The position numbers and the translations under genes were made by a program. From Streptomyces sp. LHD-70 (GTDB lineage: Bacteria; Actinomycetota; Actinomycetes; Streptomycetales; Streptomycetaceae), in the NCBI RefSeq assembly GCF_031157275.1, contig NZ_JAVIFW010000014.1, positions 145,165 to 209,164 of the forward strand: DNA of 64,000 nucleotides. The letters are read 5' to 3'. Below are positions 1-7,744 of this stretch, piece after piece; the first letter of the stretch is position 1; every line of letters begins with the position of its first letter. Under the pieces are notes generated by a model that ran no database searches, had not been told where the DNA came from, and saw only the letters and a program-made list of their open reading frames with translations.

Positions 1-309
1 CAGCAGCACCCTGTTGCTCACAGCAAGCGAGCCAGCCCGCAAAGGAGCGCCGCCACGGACAGGCCTCGATCGACAGACGGCGGCGCGGGCGAGGTCGCTC
101 CAAGCTTGTGTCCTACCTGAACATCACCGCGCTGCTGGACGCCGAGGTCGACTACGTCAACGACCGCGAGCGGAACACCCCCGCCGACCAGCGGGAGTCC
201 TACCGAGTCCTGGAGGACATCCATGTCATGGCCGGGCCGCGTAAACGCGACCCGGCCCACCGGTTGCGCAGGATCCTGGTCCACTCGACCGGCAACGCCA
301 GGGGCCAGC

Positions 310-540
310 AGGCCGCTGCCCGTGGCGCCGTGGTTCCCCAAGGACGCCCGGCAGTCGATGCGCTGGCTGGTGCTGCATCTGATTGAGGAGACCCGCCCGG
401 CACGCGGGCCACGCCGGCATCATCCGCAAGTCCCTGGACGGCAAGACCGCTTTCGTGCTCGTGGACGAGGAGCGGGCGCTGTGCGGGCAGAAGCCGGTCA
501 ATAGCGGGCGTACGAGCGGGCGGGGTCCGGTCGAGCAGTA
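310..540 (+). pseudogene. DinB-like (DUF664) C-terminal remnant, frameshifted
   Basis: Read in one frame, this stretch gives PWFPKDARQSMRWLVLHLIEE. After one extra C in the CCC run near 392 it continues in another frame as RHAGHAGIIRKSLDGKTAF and then VLVDEERALCGQKPVN. The tryptophan-leucine-HxIEET followed by RHAGHADxxR signature is typical of the C-terminal half of DUF664/DinB-superfamily proteins. There is no matching N-terminal half in any upstream frame. The sequence at 112-300 is open in one frame (begins SYLNITALLDAEVDYVND) but I do not recognise it. I read this as a broken gene at the left edge of the island; a single base error could also explain the frame change, though not the missing N-terminus. 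Confidence 0.5.
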
Positions 541-609
541 GTTTGGCGGATAGGATGTCGATAACATCGCATCCCTAAGACGTCCGCTGCCATGGTTCAC
601 GGGGGATCG

Positions 610-1215
610 ATGGTCAGAGTTCTGCTTGCCGAAGACATGCTCATGCTCCGCAAGGCCCTGGTCTCCCTGATGGAACTGGAGCCGGACATCGAGATCGTCG
701 CCGAGGTGGATTCCGGTGACGAAGTGGTGCCGCGCGCCCTCGAAGTCCGGCCTGATGTCGCCGTGCTGGACATCGATCTGCCGGGGCAGGACGGGATCGC
801 CGCCGCGGCCGAGCTGCATGAACGGCTGCCGCAGTGCCGGACGTTGATGCTCACGAGCCTCGGCCGGCCCGGCACTATGCGCCGGGCGCTGGCCGCGCAC
901 GCCTCGGGCTTCCTGCTCAAGGACACCGAACCGGACCGGCTGGCGGTCGCGATCCGGGACGTGGCGGCCGGGCGCCGCGCGATCGACCCGCAGCTGGCGG
1001 TCGCCACGCTGGAGGCGGGCAGCAATCCGCTGACCACGCGGGAGGGCGAGGTGCTGTGCCTGGCCGCCGAGGGCGATGACATCACGCAGATCGCCGGGCG
1101 GCTGTTCCTGTCCGCCGGGACCGTACGCAACTACCTGACCTCGGCGGTCAGCAAGCTCGGCGCTAGGAATCGGATGGACGCGGTCCGGATAGCCCGGGAG
1201 TCGGGCTGGCTGTAA
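610..1215 (+). CDS. LuxR-type (NarL family) response regulator
   Basis: This is a 201-residue two-component response regulator. The N-terminal receiver domain has the acidic pair E8/D9, the phospho-acceptor D54 in VLDIDLPG and K104 in FLLKD. The C-terminal helix-turn-helix of about residues 142-195 starts at LTTREGEVL and has the recognition segment SAGTVRNYLTSAVSKLGA. It should bind DNA as a phosphorylated dimer. I chose the ATG at 610 because GGGGGA lies just upstream; an in-frame ATG at 592 is also possible. The cognate kinase is the convergent gene on the opposite strand, and the two coding regions overlap at their 3' ends. Position next to the azole-peptide genes suggests a cluster regulator, which is inference. 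Confidence 0.9.
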   Translation: MVRVLLAEDMLMLRKALVSLMELEPDIEIVAEVDSGDEVVPRALEVRPDVAVLDIDLPGQDGIAAAAELHERLPQCRTLMLTSLGRPGTMRRALAAHASGFLLKDTEPDRLAVAIRDVAAGRRAIDPQLAVATLEAGSNPLTTREGEVLCLAAEGDDITQIAGRLFLSAGTVRNYLTSAVSKLGARNRMDAVRIARESGWL

Positions 1216-2449
1216 GGCCGTTGCCGGGCCCGCTCGCGCCCGCCACCGCGGTCTTCAGCGGCAGTTCCGCCGCCAGGCAGAAGCGGCCCGGCCCCGCCGG
1301 CTCGGCAATGAGCGTGCCGCCGAGCCGGGCGACCCGCTCGGTGAGGTTCCCGATCCCGCTGCCGCCGCCGTCCGTGCCCGCCTTCAGCGTGCCCGCCGTA
1401 CGGTCGGCACCGTCGTTGACGATCCGCAGCCGTACGGACCCGGCCTCGCCGACCGCCTCGATCAGACAGTGATCGGCCTTGCTGTGCCGCAGCATGTTGG
1501 TGATGCCCTCGCGCAGAACGGTCGCCAGGACCGTGTCCACCTCGTCCGGCAACGGCCCGAACTCCAGCCGGGTCTCGGCCGTGATCCCAACCGCGGTGAG
1601 TATCGACTCGGCCGTGCACGCCTCCGTACGCAGCGACAGGCTGCGGTAGCCGCTGGCCACCGACCGTACGTCGGACAGCGCCTGGCGTGCGGTGTGCAGC
1701 ACCTCCGTCAGCTCCTGCTGGGCGCGCTGCGGCTGGTGCAGCACGAGCCGGTGGGTCAGCTCGCACTTGAGGGTGATCGTGGAGAGGCTGAAGCCGAGCA
1801 GGTCGTGCAGATCGCGGGCGAAGCGCAGCCGCTCCTGGGTGACCGCGAGTCTGGCCAGTTCGCCGCGCGCCGCCTGCACCTCGCTGACCAGGTCGGAGAG
1901 TCGGCTCAGTCCGTACACGACCACTCCGGTCAGCGCGGTCGCCAGGACGTTGTACGCCAGCTCGTCCTTGCCGAAACCCACCGCGAACTGCAGGACGCCC
2001 ACGCTAATCACCGTGCCCACGAAGATCGCCCAGGCCAGTACGCCGTCCACGACAAGGAGCGCGGAGGCGGCCAGGAAGCCCGGCATGCCGAGCCAGGCCG
2101 CCTTGAAGAAGGCGAACGGCAGATACGTCAGCAGGGCCTGTGCGGCCAGGGTCCATCTGCGGCGCGGGGCCAGGGGTTTGACCAGGGTGGGAAAGGAGTG
2201 GAAGAGCTGCAGGCCGAGCAGGACGGCCAAGAGCACCACCGCCGCGGCCAGCGACCACGCGGAATGCGGGATGCGCAGGACGTACGACAGTGCGACCGCG
2301 AAGAAACCGCAGACCACCACCGAGGTGATGGTCGCGGCCACGCGGGGTGCGAGGTCGGGGTGCTGTCCGCCCACGCCGGCGTGCAGACCGGCGCGGCGGA
2401 CTTCAGGGCGTATGGCGGGGTGGGGCGCAGCGGGCTCGGGAGATCGCAC
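1163..2449 (-). CDS. DesK-like sensor histidine kinase (HisKA_3)
   Basis: This 428-residue membrane kinase has an N-terminal half with about five hydrophobic segments (residues 38-180). A dimerisation/phospho-acceptor segment follows, with H215 in RDLHDLLGFSLSTI, then an HATPase_c domain with an N-box (EGITNMLRHSKA) and a G-box (GGGSGIGNLTERV). It should autophosphorylate and transfer phosphate to the response regulator encoded convergently. The GTG start is preceded by GGAGGAAAAC. The last 53 bases are antisense to the 3' end of the regulator gene. It is transcribed in the same direction as the SagB/YcaO/precursor genes, 135 bp downstream of them, so co-transcription is possible. The signal sensed is unknown; the membrane domain has no recognisable ligand-binding fold. 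Confidence 0.9.
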   Translation of the reverse strand: MRSPEPAAPHPAIRPEVRRAGLHAGVGGQHPDLAPRVAATITSVVVCGFFAVALSYVLRIPHSAWSLAAAVVLLAVLLGLQLFHSFPTLVKPLAPRRRWTLAAQALLTYLPFAFFKAAWLGMPGFLAASALLVVDGVLAWAIFVGTVISVGVLQFAVGFGKDELAYNVLATALTGVVVYGLSRLSDLVSEVQAARGELARLAVTQERLRFARDLHDLLGFSLSTITLKCELTHRLVLHQPQRAQQELTEVLHTARQALSDVRSVASGYRSLSLRTEACTAESILTAVGITAETRLEFGPLPDEVDTVLATVLREGITNMLRHSKADHCLIEAVGEAGSVRLRIVNDGADRTAGTLKAGTDGGGSGIGNLTERVARLGGTLIAEPAGPGRFCLAAELPLKTAVAGASGPGNGLTASPTPGLSGPRPSDS

Positions 2450-2584
2450 GTTTTCCTCCGGACGCTCGGCGAATTCCGAGCATAAACGGCGCCGGTGCCC
2501 GCTGCGGGCCTTATGACTGGCTCCGGGCCAGTCATTCGCCTCCGTGCTCCCGACGCGTTGTCCAAGGGATGTGCAGGACTTGCG

Positions 2585-4099
2585 TCAGAAACGCGAATAC
2601 ACAGGCGTATTGCCGCTTTCACCCGCTAACTCCTCGGCGGGAAGCGGCCCCAGGACGAATTCCCCTACGCTCGATTCCTTCAGCCAGTCCAGTCCAAAGG
2701 CATGTGCCAACAGGTCGCTGTCGCCGATCGCCAGCGCGCAGGGTGCCAGTCCCATGGCCGTACTCACCAGATATAGCGTCTGCTGCAGGGCACCGACCTC
2801 CTTGAGGAGACCGCTGTACGCGAGACCGTCGTACCGCCGGTTCATGGCACCGAATCGGGCGGTCATGGTGATCAGCACCGGCGGTTCGGTGGTCAGCGAG
2901 GCGGAGATACGGGCCTGGGCGAGCAGTTCGTCCACCGCCGCGGCGGGTGCGGCCAGCGGCCGCAGTGCGAGCGCCAGCGGGTCGTAGTGGTACGTACCGC
3001 GCGCCAGGCCCGCGCAGTTCCCGGCCGTGATGTACAGCTCCAGCGGGTAGCTGCCGCCGAGGCTGGGATAGGGACGCGAGCCCGTGGAGACGGCCGGTGC
3101 ATCCGGCGATCCGTTCTCCAACGATCCGCTCTCCGGTGTCCGTATCCGCGCCGCCCGGTACAGCAGTTCGCCCAGCCGCGCCAGCGACAGCGGCTCGCTG
3201 CCGTAGGTCCGTACCGACCTGCGCGCCTCCAATACGGCGGTGATCGGCGGATCCTGGCTCAGCAGCCGGGCCAGCGCCGGACGCGGCAGCGGAATCGGCG
3301 CGGGCGCGCCATACGGGGCGCGGGTAGCGGCCGCGGCGTCCGGCGCGCCCCGCTCCGCGGCCCCGAACGGATCGTCGTGCCGCCCCAGCCGGCTGCGCGA
3401 ATGCAGCATCAGATCAAACGGCGACCAGGACGCCAGCGCCGGATCGCGGTCCTCCGGGAACTCCGCGAACCCCGGCCGCCCGCCGCCCCCCACGGCGCTC
3501 ACCAGCATCCGTACGGCCGTCAGATAGGCCACCGCGGCCCGCACAAGGCCGGTGGGCAAACCGAGCCGGTCGGCTACCGCCTCGGCGGTGGTGGCCCGGC
3601 CGAAGCAGCCCAGCAGCCAGGTGGCCTCGGCCCGGTGCAGTTCTACCCGGTGCCCGGACAGCGGCGACTCCACCCACAGCCCGCCCGCCGCGGTCCGGAT
3701 CAGCGCGAAGCGCGAGAGCCGGTGCAGGGTGCCGGGCCCGGGCACGCTCGTACGGAAGCGGGCGCGGCGCGAGATCGGTACGGCCGACAGCAGCGGCCGG
3801 CCGTCCGGCCCGCTCAACGAACGGATCACTATGTGCTCCAGATCGCCCAGGCAGGCGGTGAGTTCGCGATAGTCAGCGCCGCCCGCGATGTTGTGCAGTG
3901 ACACTGGGCCGTAGGACATCCGCTCCAGCGCGGAGCGCAGCAGCGGCCCGGTGCCGGGCAGCGTCAGATCGCCCCAGCGGGTGGTGAGTTGGGCCGTGCC
4001 CCCGTCGTGCTCCGGGAATTCGACGAGGGTGTCCTCGCGCAGCGACCACAGGTCGACGTGGTCGGGCGACGGGTACGGCGGAGCGGGCAGGGCGTTCAC
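2585..4099 (-). CDS. SagB-type azoline dehydrogenase
   Basis: This 504-residue protein ends in a flavin-dependent nitroreductase-fold domain of the SagB/ThcOx type (about residues 280-500). Typical stretches are RRSVRTYG, RPYPSLGGSYPLELYI, the TYHYDPLALALRPL loop and the FMN-site helix LVSTAMGLAPCALAIGDSD. SagB enzymes oxidise thiazolines and oxazolines to thiazoles and oxazoles in LAP and thiopeptide maturation. The N-terminal 270 residues include a segment resembling a winged-helix leader-recognition domain (WLLGCFGRATTAEAVADRLG). The gene lies 40 bp downstream of the cyclodehydratase in the same operon, which fits sequential heterocyclisation and oxidation of the precursor peptide encoded first in the operon. 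It starts at GTG. Confidence 0.9.
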   Translation of the reverse strand: MNALPAPPYPSPDHVDLWSLREDTLVEFPEHDGGTAQLTTRWGDLTLPGTGPLLRSALERMSYGPVSLHNIAGGADYRELTACLGDLEHIVIRSLSGPDGRPLLSAVPISRRARFRTSVPGPGTLHRLSRFALIRTAAGGLWVESPLSGHRVELHRAEATWLLGCFGRATTAEAVADRLGLPTGLVRAAVAYLTAVRMLVSAVGGGGRPGFAEFPEDRDPALASWSPFDLMLHSRSRLGRHDDPFGAAERGAPDAAAATRAPYGAPAPIPLPRPALARLLSQDPPITAVLEARRSVRTYGSEPLSLARLGELLYRAARIRTPESGSLENGSPDAPAVSTGSRPYPSLGGSYPLELYITAGNCAGLARGTYHYDPLALALRPLAAPAAAVDELLAQARISASLTTEPPVLITMTARFGAMNRRYDGLAYSGLLKEVGALQQTLYLVSTAMGLAPCALAIGDSDLLAHAFGLDWLKESSVGEFVLGPLPAEELAGESGNTPVYSRF

Positions 4100-4139
4100 G
4101 GCGGATCCTTCGGGGGTGTGGGGGGTGTACCGGCGTGCT

Positions 4140-6491
4140 TCACATGAAGAGCGGACGTGGGTTGAGGTCCTCGTACCGCGTGGGCGAGGCCAGCAGGCCC
4201 TGCCGTACGGGGACGTCGAAGAGACGGCCCGGCGCGAAGCGGGTCCAAAAGGGCCGCAGGCCCGGGACGATGACCTTCACGACGGGCAGCTCCAGGTCGG
4301 GGCGGGTCTGGTCGAGTACGAGCAGTTCCATACCCCGTCTGCGGACCAGCTCCTCGATGGCTGCCACGTCCTCGCGCAGATCGCCGCGCGGGGTGCAGGG
4401 GTGGGTATCGGGCGTGGTCGGCTGTCCGGTGGGGCGCAGATACGGTTCGCTGTCCACCGTCGCGGTCCGCCACCACGTAAGCGCCGCCGGATCGTCGCAG
4501 CTGTAGCCGCTGCCGTCGGCGCGCACCGCGACCAGCGGCGGCAGCATCTGATTGAGCTCGGTGAGCGCGCGGCGCAGCGCGGTGCGCGGGTCGAAGTGGG
4601 CGCCGAAGCCCAGCGCGATGTCCTGCGCGGGCTTATCGGTACGGCGGGAGAGTGCGGCGAAGACCGGGATGCCCAGGTCCGTGGTGAGGTCCAGGGCCCA
4701 TACCGTACGGCCTAGCCCGGCGTGCACCTCGCGCAGCCGCGTGGTCCAGGAGTCGCCGAATGCGTCCAGGTCGAGGCCGGCGCGTCGGGTGCGGTTGTAC
4801 CACCACTGCGCGACCGCGTCCCGCTCCACCAGCTCCAGGAAGCCCTGGACGAGGGCGTCCTCGGGGCTGCTGCCGGCCGCCGTGCCGTTGGAGTTGGCCG
4901 AGCACATGCCGCGGCAGGACGGGTCGGGGACGTTGTAGTAGAGCAGCGCGGTGGGCAGCAGGCGGTGGCGGCCCGCGGTCAGCGACCAGACCGGCGTCCA
5001 GTCGATTTCGGCCGACGAGTCGAAGGGCGCGCAGACCTGGTGGAAGGGGCCGTGCGCGGCGTTCCACGCCGTACGGCCATCGAACTGCCGCTGATCGAAG
5101 AGCTGGATCGTATCCGGGTGCACGGCCTCCGCCGCGATATCGCGGTAAGCGGCCCGAACGGTCGGCTCGTCGCCCTGGAAGAAGCCGCTGTGCCGCTCGA
5201 CGGCCTCGCACAGCGCGCTGACCTGGGCGTCCAGCGGGGTGGTGCCCTTGCCCGAGCTGCGGCTGCGCAGTCCGGCGCGTACGGAGGCCAGGCCGGTGGG
5301 CGTGGCGACCGGATTGTGGCCCGCGTGGAAGCAGTTGAGGAAGTCGGGGCCGCGCGTGTCGCGGCGGAGTGCTGTGACGACACCGGTGAGGGGGCCGACC
5401 AGATGGCCGTACCGCTCCAGGACCTGCTGCGGGGTGAGCGCCCGGTCGCCGCCGCCGGTCTGCGCGGCCTTGGGGCGGGAGCGCGGCGTCATGGGGGAGG
5501 TGACGCGCTCGGCGACCAGGCCGGGGTTTCCGCATGCGGGGCACTGCGGGCGTTGCCGTGCCGGATGGTGGCGCCCGCCGAGAGTGAGACTGTCCAGCGT
5601 CCAGATGGCGTCCTGGCCCGGATAGCGGTGCCCGGCCAGCCACTTGGCGGCCTCCAGGGCGGCCAGGTGCAGTCCGCTCGCATGGCCGGCGGGGGAGGCG
5701 GAGGGCGGCGGGGGGACCGGCCCTTCGAGGCCCGCGGCGTGCTGGAGATACGTCTCGGCGCGGCGGTTCAGCCGCAGCCAGTGGGCCAGGCAGTGCCAGC
5801 ACGGGCCCTTGCCGGGCCGCAGGACCGGACCGATCCAGGGGTCGGCGCCGCCGGAGCGGACCACCAGCCAGGGCTTGCCGGCCGCACGCTGGGCTGCGTC
5901 CACCTCGGCGAGCGCCGGGTCGAGATAGTCCTGGCAGACCACGACGGTCAGGGGGGCGGTGCCGGGCCGTACCGAAGCGGACTCCACTGGTGCATCGGAA
6001 ACCTGTACGCCGGAGACCGGGACGCCCGAGGCGCGCAGGGCCTCGCTCAGGCCCGTGCCGTCGCCGCCGCCCAGGGCCAGCACGGCCACCGAGCCTTCCG
6101 CGACGCTGCGGGCCGCGTGATGTCCGTCCAGACCGGCCAGTTCCCAGTACGCGCGGTCCGCTGCGGGCACCGCGGCGGCGAGGCCTGGAAGGTGGGTGAG
6201 GAAGCCGCCTTCGGTGAGGCGGGTGACGATGCGGGTGACCTGCGGGGCGGCAAGGACGCCCGCGGTGTCGGCCAGCAGCTTGTCCAGGTCGCGGGTGCCG
6301 TCAAGCAGCGGCGCCAGCGCCGTGATGGCGCTGCCGTGCAGGGCCGTGACACCGCGCTCGGAGACGAGATAGACGCCCTCGCCAGGGACCGTGTGGACCC
6401 TCAGATGGGATTTGAAACCCAGACGGGAGCCCGAGAGTTGTGCGGTTGCGACGCCCACTTCGGCATGCGCACCCCGGTACGGACTGTTCAC
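4140..6491 (-). CDS. Fused RRE / E1-like / YcaO cyclodehydratase
   Basis: This 783-residue protein has all parts of a LAP cyclodehydratase in one chain. Residues 30-105 look like a PqqD-type leader-binding domain (VYLVSERGVTALHG...LLDGTRDLDKLL). Next comes an E1/ThiF-like domain with four zinc-ligand cysteines, C231/C234 (CWHC) and C317/C320 (CPAC). A complete YcaO domain follows from about residue 380. It keeps the ATP/Mg residues: CEAVERHSG, ANSNGTAAG and ELVERDAVAQWW. The C-terminus is proline-containing (NPRPLFM), as in azoline-forming YcaOs. It should use ATP to convert Cys/Thr of the precursor to azolines. I chose GTG at 6491 because AGGGGGAATC precedes it; the open frame extends much further without coding character. 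The precursor gene lies 56 bp upstream. Confidence 0.93.
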   Translation of the reverse strand: MNSPYRGAHAEVGVATAQLSGSRLGFKSHLRVHTVPGEGVYLVSERGVTALHGSAITALAPLLDGTRDLDKLLADTAGVLAAPQVTRIVTRLTEGGFLTHLPGLAAAVPAADRAYWELAGLDGHHAARSVAEGSVAVLALGGGDGTGLSEALRASGVPVSGVQVSDAPVESASVRPGTAPLTVVVCQDYLDPALAEVDAAQRAAGKPWLVVRSGGADPWIGPVLRPGKGPCWHCLAHWLRLNRRAETYLQHAAGLEGPVPPPPSASPAGHASGLHLAALEAAKWLAGHRYPGQDAIWTLDSLTLGGRHHPARQRPQCPACGNPGLVAERVTSPMTPRSRPKAAQTGGGDRALTPQQVLERYGHLVGPLTGVVTALRRDTRGPDFLNCFHAGHNPVATPTGLASVRAGLRSRSSGKGTTPLDAQVSALCEAVERHSGFFQGDEPTVRAAYRDIAAEAVHPDTIQLFDQRQFDGRTAWNAAHGPFHQVCAPFDSSAEIDWTPVWSLTAGRHRLLPTALLYYNVPDPSCRGMCSANSNGTAAGSSPEDALVQGFLELVERDAVAQWWYNRTRRAGLDLDAFGDSWTTRLREVHAGLGRTVWALDLTTDLGIPVFAALSRRTDKPAQDIALGFGAHFDPRTALRRALTELNQMLPPLVAVRADGSGYSCDDPAALTWWRTATVDSEPYLRPTGQPTTPDTHPCTPRGDLREDVAAIEELVRRRGMELLVLDQTRPDLELPVVKVIVPGLRPFWTRFAPGRLFDVPVRQGLLASPTRYEDLNPRPLFM

Positions 6492-6547
6492 GATTCCCCC
6501 TAGATCGTGCGACGGACACGGACGGTTGCAGGTGCGGGTGCCTGGGC

Positions 6548-6682
6548 TCAGACGCCGGTGGCCTCGGTCCAGCAGATGCACGTCCCGGGCAGGAACTCCT
6601 CGGCCAGGTCCTGGCTGAGCTCCTCGATGACCAGGTCGTCGGCGGGCACGAGAGTGGTGGTGGCGGTGAAGGTGGCGTTCAT
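6548..6682 (-). CDS. Azol(in)e-type RiPP precursor peptide
   Basis: This 44-residue peptide is the first gene of the YcaO/SagB operon. The leader is acidic and helical (DLVIEELSQDLAEEF), followed by L-P-G and a short putative core TCICWTEATGV. The core has two Cys, three Thr and one Trp. Cys35 and Cys37 and the adjacent Thr are the expected heterocyclisation sites, giving a bis-thiazole-like motif. An ATG start is preceded by GGAGAG six bases upstream. The LPG before the core may mark the leader cleavage point, which is inference. No transport or protease gene typical of LAP clusters lies next to it. Short genes like this are easily missed by gene callers. It faces a SARP gene across a 243-bp divergent promoter. 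Confidence 0.82.
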   Translation of the reverse strand: MNATFTATTTLVPADDLVIEELSQDLAEEFLPGTCICWTEATGV

Positions 6683-6828
6683 GACGTTCTCTCCGTTGTC
6701 CAGGCGCCCCGGGCCGGTGCGGCCGGGGTGCGGCGGTTGGCATGGCACAAGACTGGCCAAGGCGGCGAGGAGCGGCCAGTGCCGGGAGCACCGACTCGGG
6801 CATGAAACTTTCACGTGGCGAATACCGT

Positions 6829-6847
6829 TCAACGCACGCGGCGTTGA
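6829..6847. promoter_or_regulatory. Perfect inverted repeat in divergent promoter
   Basis: TCAACGC-ACGCG-GCGTTGA is a perfect 7-bp dyad with a 5-bp spacer. It lies between the precursor peptide (minus) and the SARP gene (plus), 147 bp from the precursor start and 79 bp from the SARP start. It is a candidate operator for a regulator of either unit. Which protein binds is not known. Confidence 0.5.
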
Positions 6848-6925
6848 GGTGTGACGCACTGTTGCCGGCCCCGCTCCCCGGGCGATCCTCGGACCAACGG
6901 AGGACGCACCGAGAAGGAGCAAGAC

Positions 6926-7744
6926 ATGGACATCGGAGTACTGGGCCCGCTCGTGGCCCGTGCACACGGCATGTCCGTCGCCCCGACCGCGGGCAAGCCC
7001 CGCCAGATCCTGGCGCTGCTCGCGCTGCACCCAGGGCAAGTAGTGACCGCATCCGCGCTGATGGAGGAGGTGTGGGGGGAGGATCTGCCGCGCAGCGCCA
7101 GCACCACCCTGCAGTCCTACATCCGGCAGTTGCGCTGCTGCCTGCGGCGGGCGCTGGCGGTGGCGGGCAAGGGGGACGTCAAGGACGTACTGGCGACCCG
7201 GCACGGCGGGTATCTGCTGGACATCGACCCCGAATGCGTCGACGTGGCCGCCTTTGAGCGGCTGGTGGCCTCGGGCCGGGCGGCCTGGTCGGCGGGTGAC
7301 CTGGCCGCCGCGGCCGGGCGGTTCGCCGACGCGCTGGCCATCTGGCGCGGCCCGGCGCTGGTCGATGTGAGCGCCGGCCGGCTGCTGGAGGTGCAGCTGC
7401 TGCGCCTGGACGAGATGCGACTAGCGGCCCTGGAGGCGCGGATCGCCGCGGACCTGGAACTTGGCCGCCATGCCGAGCTGCTGGGCGAGCTGGCCGCGCT
7501 GTCGGCGCTGCATCCCACGTACGAGAACATCCACGCCATGCACATGCTGGCGCTGCACCGTGCGGGGCGCACCGGGGACGCGCTGGAGGCGTTCCACCGG
7601 CTGCGCGGCATGCTCGTCGAGCAGCTGGGCGTGGAGCCCGCCCCACAGGTGCAGCGGCTGCTGCAGTCGATCCTGTCAGCCGATCCGCAGCTGCGTCGGC
7701 ACGGCCGTGCGGACGGTCCGCTGCCCGTCCGGCTGGTGGGCTGA
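6926..7744 (+). CDS. SARP-family transcriptional activator
   Basis: This 272-residue protein has the compact SARP layout. An OmpR-like winged helix covers residues 1-95 (GKPRQILALLALHPGQVV, then EEVWGEDLPRSASTTLQSYIRQLR and TRHGGYLLDI). A bacterial transcriptional activator (BTAD) domain covers residues 100-250 (VDVAAFERLVASGRAAWSAGDLAAAAGRFADALAIWRG, ending at LHRAGRTGDALEAFHRLRGMLVEQLG.EPAP). SARPs bind direct repeats overlapping the -35 region and recruit RNA polymerase to cluster promoters. The ATG start has GAAGGAG upstream. I saw no TTA codon in it. The last 69 bases overlap the 3' end of the convergent glycosylase gene. It is the likely pathway-specific activator of this island. Confidence 0.93.
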   Translation: MDIGVLGPLVARAHGMSVAPTAGKPRQILALLALHPGQVVTASALMEEVWGEDLPRSASTTLQSYIRQLRCCLRRALAVAGKGDVKDVLATRHGGYLLDIDPECVDVAAFERLVASGRAAWSAGDLAAAAGRFADALAIWRGPALVDVSAGRLLEVQLLRLDEMRLAALEARIAADLELGRHAELLGELAALSALHPTYENIHAMHMLALHRAGRTGDALEAFHRLRGMLVEQLGVEPAPQVQRLLQSILSADPQLRRHGRADGPLPVRLVG

